DNA from: Bog-159 sp963785255
Lineage (GTDB): Bacteria > Acidobacteriota > Terriglobia > Bryobacterales > Bryobacteraceae
Reading direction: 5' to 3'
Length of the DNA: 64,000 nucleotides
Assembly (NCBI GenBank): GCA_963785255.1
Contig: CAWAUR010000009.1
Span: 1-64,000 of the forward strand
Shown here: in pieces, positions 17,032-23,231 of the stretch
Numbering within the stretch: position 1 is the stretch's first letter
Layout of the letters: every line of letters starts with the position of its first letter
Translations under genes and position numbers: made by a program
The notes under the pieces: generated by a model
The model's input: the letters and a program-made list of their open reading frames with translations, nothing else
What the model was told of the DNA's origin: nothing
The model's database searches: none

Positions 17032-19127
17032 TTGGTCTTCAGCTTTTCGCGCTGCTCGCGCAGGACGGCTTTGCGGCTGAGCTTGATCTTGTTGCCTTCG
17101 AGCGCCAGGACTTTGACCAGGATCTGGTCGCCTTCCTTCAACTCGTCGCGCACTTCACGCACGCGATTTTCGGCGATCTCGCTGATGTGCAGCAGGCCGT
17201 CTGTGCCGGGGAAGATTTCGACAAACGCCCCGAAATCGACCAGCCGCACCACCTTGCCGAGATAGGTTTTCCCGACTTCGGCTACGGCGGTGATGTCGCC
17301 GATGATCTGCAGAGCTTTGTTGGCGGCGGCTTCGTCGGCCGAAGAGACATGCACGGTGCCATCGTCATCGACGTCGATTTTCACGCCGGTCTGCTCGATG
17401 ATGCCGCGAATCACCTTGCCGCCTGGTCCGATGACGTCACGGATCTTATCGGTCGGAATGTTGATGGTGTAAATACGCGGCGCGTATTGCGACATGTTGG
17501 CGCGCGGCTGGGCGATGGCCTCCTCCATCTTGCCGATGATATACAGGCGGCCGTGGCGGGCCTGTTCCAGGGCCTCGGTCATGATCTTCGCGGTGACGTT
17601 GGGCACCTTGATATCCATCTGTAAAGCGGTGATGCCATCGCGCGTGCCGGCGACTTTGAAATCCATATCGCCGTAGTGATCTTCGGCGCCGGCGATATCC
17701 GTGAGGATGGCGTAGTTGTCGCCTTCCTTAACAAGGCCCATGGCGACGCCGCCCACGTGTGCGGTCATGGGAACGCCCGCATCCATCAAGGCGAGAGAAG
17801 CGCCGCAGACGGTAGCCATGGAACTGGAACCGTTGGATTCCAGGATGTCGCTGACCACGCGGAGAGTGTACGGGAAAGCGGTTTCGGCGGGGATGAGCGG
17901 CAGCAGGGAACGCTCGGCGAGGGCTCCGTGGCCAATTTCACGGCGGCCGGGACCGCGCATGAAGCCCACTTCGCCGACGCTGAACGGCGGGAAATTGTAG
18001 TGCAGCATGAAGCGCTTGGATGCCTCGCCGGGCTCCAGAAGCTCGATGCGTTGGGCATCGTCCTTGGTGCCGAGCGTAAGAGTGACCAGGGCTTGCGTTT
18101 CGCCGCGGGTGAACAGCGCCGAACCGTGGGTGCGCGGCAGGACGCCGGTTTCGATGGTGATCTGGCGGATCTGATCGAAGGCGCGGCCATCCGGACGGCG
18201 GTGGTGCTTCAGCATTTCGTCGCGGAAGATGCGCTCCTTGAGGGCTTCGAAGATCTTCTTGCCCTCGTCCTTCTGCTCGTCGGACAGCGCTTCGAGGACC
18301 TGCTTCTTCAGATCGGCGACGCGGCTGTAGCTTTCGAGCTTGGGGTACTTCTGGGTGTTCAGGGCGTCGATGAGCGGCTCGCGGGCTTGCGCGGCGATTT
18401 GATCATAGAGCGCCTGGTCGAGCGGCTTGGCTTCGAAAACACGCTTGGGCTTGCCGACTTTGACAACCAGTTCGTTGATGGCGGCGGCGATCTTTTTGCA
18501 GCAGTTGTGGCCGAAATCGATGGCGCCGACGACCTCCTTTTCGGAAGCCTGCTGGGCGCCCGCTTCCACCATAACGATACCGTTTTCAGTGGCGGCGACC
18601 ACGATGTTCAGCTTGGACTCGCGGCCTTCGGAGTAGGTGGGGTTGGCGACGTATTCGCCATTCACCATGCCTACGCGGACGCCGCCGAGCACGTGATGAA
18701 AGGGAATATCGGAGATGGCCAGGGCGGCGCCGGCGCCGACCACCGCGAGCGAATTGGGATCCTGCTCGGGATCGGCGGAGAGCACCATGGCGATGATCTG
18801 GGTTTCATTCAAAAATCCCTCCGGAAACAGCGGACGAATCGGCCGGTCGATCAACCGGCTGGTAAGGATTTCTTTTTCCGAGGGACGGCCCTCGCGTTTG
18901 ATGAAGCCACCCGGAATTTTTCCGGCGGCGTAAGTATATTCGCGATAATCGACCGTAAGAGGGAAGAAGCCGGCATTCGGCTTCGGCTCTTCGGACATGC
19001 AGGCGCTAACCAGCACCACGGAATCGCCGCAGCGAACGACAACGGCGCCGTTCGCCTGTTTGGCCATTCTACCCGTTTCGAGGGTGATCTGGCGGCCTCC
19101 CAGATCGATTTCAACTGTGTGTGACAT
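17028..19127 (-). CDS. pnp: Polyribonucleotide nucleotidyltransferase (PNPase)
   Basis: A complete 699-residue PNPase, the phosphate-dependent 3'-5' exoribonuclease of RNA decay, which works as a trimer in the cytosol. Two RNase PH-like domains are present, with IPGGFIKREGRPSEKE and LTSRLIDRPIRPLFPEGF in the first. The second has ALFTRGETQALVTLTLG, MHYNFPPFSVGE-like HYNFPPF and GRREIGHGALAERSL. The KH domain (IGPGGKVIRG, near 560) and the S1 domain (near 620-690) close the protein. It follows rpsO after 122 bases in the usual rpsO-pnp order. Its stop codon lies inside a dispersed palindrome, and its last 200 codons are duplicated at 13981-14628. Confidence 0.98.
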   Translation of the reverse strand: MSHTVEIDLGGRQITLETGRMAKQANGAVVVRCGDSVVLVSACMSEEPKPNAGFFPLTVDYREYTYAAGKIPGGFIKREGRPSEKEILTSRLIDRPIRPLFPEGFLNETQIIAMVLSADPEQDPNSLAVVGAGAALAISDIPFHHVLGGVRVGMVNGEYVANPTYSEGRESKLNIVVAATENGIVMVEAGAQQASEKEVVGAIDFGHNCCKKIAAAINELVVKVGKPKRVFEAKPLDQALYDQIAAQAREPLIDALNTQKYPKLESYSRVADLKKQVLEALSDEQKDEGKKIFEALKERIFRDEMLKHHRRPDGRAFDQIRQITIETGVLPRTHGSALFTRGETQALVTLTLGTKDDAQRIELLEPGEASKRFMLHYNFPPFSVGEVGFMRGPGRREIGHGALAERSLLPLIPAETAFPYTLRVVSDILESNGSSSMATVCGASLALMDAGVPMTAHVGGVAMGLVKEGDNYAILTDIAGAEDHYGDMDFKVAGTRDGITALQMDIKVPNVTAKIMTEALEQARHGRLYIIGKMEEAIAQPRANMSQYAPRIYTINIPTDKIRDVIGPGGKVIRGIIEQTGVKIDVDDDGTVHVSSADEAAANKALQIIGDITAVAEVGKTYLGKVVRLVDFGAFVEIFPGTDGLLHISEIAENRVREVRDELKEGDQILVKVLALEGNKIKLSRKAVLREQREKLKTK

Positions 19128-19249
19128 TTAAATTCTCCAAGCCTCGGCTCCCACAATGGGCAGCCAATGACGAAATTGGGCCGATCGCCATGACCGGACC
19201 GAATGAGACTGGAGTTGACAGGACGAAGCGGCCCCACCGGGGGGACCAG

Positions 19250-19519
19250 CTAGCGGCGAATGCCGAGCTTGAGCAGAAGCGACTTATAGCGGTCGGGATC
19301 GGTATCCCGAAGATATCTGAGCATCCGCCGCCGCTTGGCGACCATAGTCAAAAGGCCCTTTCGTGAGGAATGGTCCTTCTGATGGGTCTTGAAATGTTCC
19401 GTAAGCTGCGTGATGCGCTCACTGAGCAGGGCGATCTGGACCTCCGGCGATCCGGTATCAGCTTTACCGCGCTGATTTCCAACGATGACTTTACGTTTGA
19501 TTTCCGTCGCCAGTGCCAT
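19250..19519 (-). CDS. rpsO: 30S ribosomal protein S15
   Basis: An 89-residue protein with the full S15 pattern: the N-terminal helix, DTGSPEVQIALLSERI, LTEHFKTHQKDHSSRKGLL and the C-terminal RRRMLRYLRDTDPDRY with KLGIRR at the end. It binds 16S rRNA early in assembly of the small subunit platform. It is upstream of pnp on the same strand, the order conserved across bacteria, and is presumably co-transcribed with it. In other bacteria S15 represses its own translation, but no leader structure was worked out here. Confidence 0.98.
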   Translation of the reverse strand: MALATEIKRKVIVGNQRGKADTGSPEVQIALLSERITQLTEHFKTHQKDHSSRKGLLTMVAKRRRMLRYLRDTDPDRYKSLLLKLGIRR

Positions 19520-19604
19520 GCTCGAGAGGTTGCTCCTTGTCTTCTCTTTATCTCGTTTTGGTTACGGAATATAGGATAACACAACTGGCGCGCTTTGGGC
19601 GGCG

Positions 19605-19715
19605 GGTTAACCGTTTTGGGATTCGGAGGCAAGTGACCGCTCCCTGACGGTCGCGGCTCGGTAACGGACGGAATGATTTCGCGGGGCTTACTGAGCCGCG
19701 ACCGTCAGGGAGCGG
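19605..19715. repeat. Two inverted copies of family C repeat
   Basis: 19607-19668 carries TTAACCGTTTTGGG and ACCGCTCCCTGACGGTCGCG. 19693-19715 carries the core inverted (GAGCCGCGACCGTCAGGGAG). The two cores could pair into a stem of more than 20 bp with a 45-base loop, between the promoter side of rpsO and the start of the next plus-strand gene. Confidence 0.8.
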
Positions 19716-19772
19716 GTTCGCCGGAATGGCTAAGCACCCGCGAGCGAGCCCGGAAATGTTAGCATCAGCCTG

Positions 19773-20144
19773 ATGGCCCTAGGCGACCTCACCAAACAGA
19801 TCGCGTCGCAGGCGATTCGTAACGCGGTTAATCCTCCCGCCGCGCCGCCGCGCCCCGAGAATCCCGGCACGGCCATGCTGGCGCAATTGCAGGCCATGCA
19901 AAAGGCGCTCAAAGAAGACGAAGAGCTGATGGTCTCGTTCGATGCCGGCGGCGAAACCGTACGCGTGCTGGAATTCTTCTTCCCTACCTGGCAGGTGGCC
20001 GTACTCACGGGCATGGACAAAGATAAATCGATGACGCGGGTGGTCGCGGCCGTCGAATCGCTGCAACTGGTCTGTAAGGTCGCGAAAACCGTGCCCCCAG
20101 CCCTACCCGCGCGCCTCAAATTCATCACGCCGCGGGAACGGTGA
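19773..20144 (+). CDS. Hypothetical protein, 123 aa
   Basis: Starts MALGDLTKQIASQAIRNAV, followed by a proline-rich linker (NPPAAPPRPENPG), a helix (MLAQLQAMQKALKEDEEL) and a strand-rich C-terminal part (ELMVSFDAGGETVRVLEFFF, WQVAVLTGMD). No signal peptide and no recognisable family. It ends 6 bases before the glycosidase gene, so both may be one transcript, though nothing links them functionally. Confidence 0.6.
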   Translation: MALGDLTKQIASQAIRNAVNPPAAPPRPENPGTAMLAQLQAMQKALKEDEELMVSFDAGGETVRVLEFFFPTWQVAVLTGMDKDKSMTRVVAAVESLQLVCKVAKTVPPALPARLKFITPRER

Positions 20145-20150
20145 TCCGCC

Positions 20151-21899
20151 ATGTCCAATCGCTTTCCCATCTTGCGCGCGGCCGGCATTCTCTGCCTCGC
20201 CATCCTGCCCCTCTCCGCCCAAAATCGCATACCACCCAAACGCTCTTCCCAAATCCAGGATGGATTCGGCATCAATTCCGACCTCCCGCGCGATCCCTAT
20301 CTGCCCTGGGACCGCCACTGGTGGACCCGCATGTTCGACGCCGGCGTAAGCTGGATTCGCATCGGCCAATACGAAAACAGCTCCGACTACACAAGCTGGG
20401 ATTGGATCGAGCAGAAGCGCGGAGTGCTGGCCGTCCCACCCGGCCTGGATGATTACGTCGATTCGCTGGTGGATAACGGCATCCAGGTTCAAGTGCAGTT
20501 GCTCTACGGCAATCCGATGTATACTGCGCCCGCTGGGAAACTGCCGGATGCCATCATGCCCGCGCCGGGCGGTTTTCACAATCCCGACCGCAGCTTGTAT
20601 TCCGTCTTCTGGCCACCGAAGACGCCCGCGCAGATCGCCGCCTTCGTGAACTATGTGAAGTTTGTGGTGAGTCACTTCCGCGGCCGCATTCACTATTACG
20701 CGTTGTGGAACGAGCAGGATATCGATTATTGGAATCCCCAGCCGAGCCCCCAGGACTACGGCCGCCTGCTGAAGGCTTTCATCCCCGCCGTGCATGCCGC
20801 CGATTCGGAAGCCAAGGTCATCTATGGAGGCCAGGCCGATCCCACGCGCGATTTCGCGCGGCGGGCGCTCAATGCCTGCGATTGCGCCGCCGGCATCGAT
20901 GTCTTCGCATATCACACCTACCCCGGTTATGGCAGGAACGTAAATCCGGAAGCCATGGACTCGGGCGCTTATGGCCCCGAGTCGCCCGCTAAGTTACGCG
21001 ACTTAGTGCGCGGCTACAAAGGCATCCGGCCGGACATCCCGTTCTGGGACGATGAATTCAATTCCATCCCCGCTTGGACCGGCTCCGATGAATCGGTGCA
21101 AGCCAAGTACATTCCGCGCGGCTTGGTGTATAACTGGGCGCGCGGCGTGCGCACCTTCGTCTGGCTGATTGCCGCCGCCACCGATGGCAACGAGTATGAC
21201 GATTTCGGCATGATCCACGGGCTGCGCTATCTGCCGGACGATTTCACGCCACGGCCCGTGTATTACACGCTGCAGAATACGAATGCGCTATTTGCGGACA
21301 CGCGCTTCGATCCCGCGATCAAAATCACGGCAGCGGACTTCCCTGCCCTACACGACAAATCGCAGCCGTTCCAGGCGTATGGTTTTCGCGCTAAGACCGG
21401 CAAGCCCATCGTGGCCTACTGGCTGGCGGCGCACAGCACTCCCCAGAAGACCATCACGGCGTACGCGGATCTGACCATTTCGAACGCCGGCATCCGTCAT
21501 CCGGTGTCGATCGACGTGCTGACAGGGGCGATCGAACCGATTCACAAGCCGGCATCGGGCGATGTGTTTGCGCATGTGCCTGTGCACGATAGCGTGATGG
21601 CCATCGCCGATCGGGATTACTTCGATTGGCCGGTGTTGCCGGAAGCGCCCAGCTCTTTAACCGCTACGTTGACCGGCGACGCAGTAGCGCTTAACTGGCA
21701 GATGCACGGCGGCGATCCAGTAAGTGCGATTGTCGAGCGTCGCGCGGGCAACTCCGGCCCGTGGACGCGCATCGCGACCCAGCCCAGCTCCAACTCGCAG
21801 TACGCCGATGCGTCCGCCCCGCGTGGCGTAGTCAGTTACCGCGTGCGCGCGGCCAACGCTAAAGGCGAATCGGCATACTCCAATATCGTCCACCGTTAA
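20151..21899 (+). CDS. Secreted clan GH-A-like glycosidase with C-terminal FN3 domain
   Basis: A 582-residue exported protein with a signal peptide (ILRAAGILCLAILPLSAQ). Residues ~35-420 look like a TIM-barrel glycosidase of clan GH-A. The strand-4 motif HYYALWNEQD (about residues 180-189) would hold the acid/base Glu, and IPFWDDEFNS (about 297-306) the nucleophile Glu. In between, IDVFAYHTYPG matches the usual strand 6 region. The family could be GH39-like; the sequence does not settle it. A beta-sandwich linker follows, then a fibronectin type III domain (SSLTATLTGDAVALNWQ to VSYRVRAANAKGESAYSN). It probably acts on plant or microbial polysaccharide outside the cell. A palindrome starts 2 bases after its stop codon. 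Confidence 0.75.
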   Translation: MSNRFPILRAAGILCLAILPLSAQNRIPPKRSSQIQDGFGINSDLPRDPYLPWDRHWWTRMFDAGVSWIRIGQYENSSDYTSWDWIEQKRGVLAVPPGLDDYVDSLVDNGIQVQVQLLYGNPMYTAPAGKLPDAIMPAPGGFHNPDRSLYSVFWPPKTPAQIAAFVNYVKFVVSHFRGRIHYYALWNEQDIDYWNPQPSPQDYGRLLKAFIPAVHAADSEAKVIYGGQADPTRDFARRALNACDCAAGIDVFAYHTYPGYGRNVNPEAMDSGAYGPESPAKLRDLVRGYKGIRPDIPFWDDEFNSIPAWTGSDESVQAKYIPRGLVYNWARGVRTFVWLIAAATDGNEYDDFGMIHGLRYLPDDFTPRPVYYTLQNTNALFADTRFDPAIKITAADFPALHDKSQPFQAYGFRAKTGKPIVAYWLAAHSTPQKTITAYADLTISNAGIRHPVSIDVLTGAIEPIHKPASGDVFAHVPVHDSVMAIADRDYFDWPVLPEAPSSLTATLTGDAVALNWQMHGGDPVSAIVERRAGNSGPWTRIATQPSSNSQYADASAPRGVVSYRVRAANAKGESAYSNIVHR

Positions 21900-21900
21900 T

Positions 21901-21945
21901 GTGGGGCAGGCACCCTGCCTGCGGCGGCCTCGTAGGCCGCCAGGA
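21901..21945. repeat. Palindrome pair (family B) after the glycosidase gene
   Basis: GTGGGGCAGGCACCCTGCCTGC is followed by GGCGGCCTCGTAGGCCGCC. Stems are GGCAGG-type and GGCGGCC/GGCCGCC, and the loop of the second is TCGTA. It begins immediately after the TAA of the glycosidase gene and lies between two convergent genes, as expected for a shared terminator. Confidence 0.8.
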
Positions 21946-21961
21946 GAGCGCGCCTAACAAC

Positions 21962-22531
21962 TCACGCCGCCATCACTTCGTCGAGCAGATCACTCACCTT
22001 CAACTGCGTCGCCCAATGCCGCAGATACTCGCGGTCCAAGCGCTCCCGCTGCACGCCGACGATGCCAAGCACATCGTTCCATTGCCGCTCGGAAACCTCG
22101 CCACCCATGCGATACCACACCAGCTTCATCAGCAGCGTATCCTCGGCCGTAGCCATCGGCACGGCGAGCGTCACGCCGCCTAAATCAATATCGCGAATCT
22201 CACGCCGGGCAAATTGTGACTGCGCGAAGGGATCGGATAAAAGCGGAAAAATATCGAGCTTATAAGTGCTCGCTAAGTGAATCAGATTGAAGGATCGCCC
22301 GGATTCGAGTGCCTCGCGAATCATGTCTTCGTCCGCATAGAACTCGCCGCGCAACTCGCGAATGAACCGGGGAACCTGCGCGGGAGCCATGTCAGCCACC
22401 AGGTCGGCGTCCAGCGATGTCCTGGGAATACCGTGCACGCCGCTGGCCACCGAGCCGCCGATCAGATACGGAACGCCGCTCCGGCCGAGCGCCTCGATCA
22501 GCGCCTTCACTGCGCCGCCAAAGCCACTCAC
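21962..22531 (-). CDS. Nucleotidyltransferase-fold protein
   Basis: About 189 residues from a GTG start at 22531 that overlaps the upstream stop codon (GTGA). A longer frame to 22555 exists but would overlap the upstream gene by 28 bases. The N-terminal motif YLIGGSVASGVHGIPR followed by SLDADLVAD is the GS...DxD signature of pol-beta-type nucleotidyltransferases. This subgroup resembles stand-alone AbiEii-like proteins. The rest (KLDIFPLLSDPFAQSQ, TAEDTLLMKLVWYRMGGE) matches the same group. The role may be toxin-like nucleotide transfer or housekeeping; no partner can be proven. It is last in an operon with nikR. Confidence 0.7.
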   Translation of the reverse strand: MSGFGGAVKALIEALGRSGVPYLIGGSVASGVHGIPRTSLDADLVADMAPAQVPRFIRELRGEFYADEDMIREALESGRSFNLIHLASTYKLDIFPLLSDPFAQSQFARREIRDIDLGGVTLAVPMATAEDTLLMKLVWYRMGGEVSERQWNDVLGIVGVQRERLDREYLRHWATQLKVSDLLDEVMAA

Positions 22532-22812
22532 CCGCGGGATCCCTCGGGGTCCCATCCATAGGCGCGTATCATGGTATCGCGATCCAGGTGCCGCGCCGCC
22601 GCACGCAGCAACACCTCACGCTCGCCGATACCGGGATTATGGCGCCGAATTTCCGCCTTCGCCATTTCGAATACCATCTCGGACAGTTCGAGAATGGTAT
22701 TCACCTTCTGCGACGCGCTCATTTTCCGGTGGCACTCCAAAAACACCTCCAGCGCCCGTGGATCGGTGTCCGAATACCAATCGGATCGCGGCATGCCCTC
22801 ACGGCGCTTCAT
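22528..22812 (-). CDS. Hypothetical 94-aa partner of the nucleotidyltransferase
   Basis: Starts MKRREGMPRSDWYSDTDPRA and contains an all-helical region (ALEVFLECHRKMSASQKVNT, LELSEMVFEMAKAEIRRHNP). It ends with REVLLRAAARHLDRDTMIRAYGW. Small helical proteins of this kind often sit just before a nucleotidyltransferase-like gene, which makes an antitoxin-like role possible. It overlaps nikR upstream by 4 bp (ATGA) and the nucleotidyltransferase downstream by 4 bp. No DNA-binding motif is visible. Confidence 0.65.
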   Translation of the reverse strand: MKRREGMPRSDWYSDTDPRALEVFLECHRKMSASQKVNTILELSEMVFEMAKAEIRRHNPGIGEREVLLRAAARHLDRDTMIRAYGWDPEGSRG

Positions 22813-23228
22813 GGCAGATCCTGCCCCGACGTAGTCACAGTGAAGCGCCCGTGCTTCACGCCCTTAATGGCAATCAGCGCGTTCGAAAGTTTCTGCACAA
22901 GCGGCGCCTTGCCCTTCACCAGCACCACTTCCAGGCAATTGTCGTGGTCCAGATGCACGTGCAGCGCCGAAACAATCGCCGTGTGATATTGATGTTGCAG
23001 TTCGGTGAGCTTCTCGGGCAGCAGGCGCGCGTGATGGTCGTAAACCAGCGTCACGGTTCCGAAAACATCGGAATCCGACTGCTTCCAGGCCTCCTGCACC
23101 AGTTCGTTGCGGATCAGATCGCGGAACGCTTCCGAGCGATTGGTGTATCCGCGCTCCGCAATCAGAGTATCGAACTTCGCCAGCAGGTCTCCCCCGATGG
23201 CTACGCCTATGCGACAAAGATCGGTCAT
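22809..23228 (-). CDS. nikR: Nickel-responsive transcriptional regulator NikR
   Basis: A 139-residue NikR. The N-terminal ribbon-helix-helix (RIGVAIGGDLLAKFDTLIAE, RSEAFRDLIRNEL) binds DNA. The C-terminal ACT-like domain holds the high-affinity nickel site: His79, His90, His92 and Cys98, with the spacing of Escherichia coli His76, His87, His89 and Cys95. The HVHLDHDNCLEV stretch is nearly invariant in the family. NikR usually represses nickel uptake genes, but no nickel transporter or nickel enzyme is nearby. It starts 3 bases after the metalloprotease gene and shares its transcript. Confidence 0.95.
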   Translation of the reverse strand: MTDLCRIGVAIGGDLLAKFDTLIAERGYTNRSEAFRDLIRNELVQEAWKQSDSDVFGTVTLVYDHHARLLPEKLTELQHQYHTAIVSALHVHLDHDNCLEVVLVKGKAPLVQKLSNALIAIKGVKHGRFTVTTSGQDLP

Positions 23229-23231
23229 GGA

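Noticed and set aside
17676..19124. 482-residue plus-strand frame opposite pnp
   Set aside because: A GC-driven antisense frame with no family features; pnp is unmistakable on the other strand.
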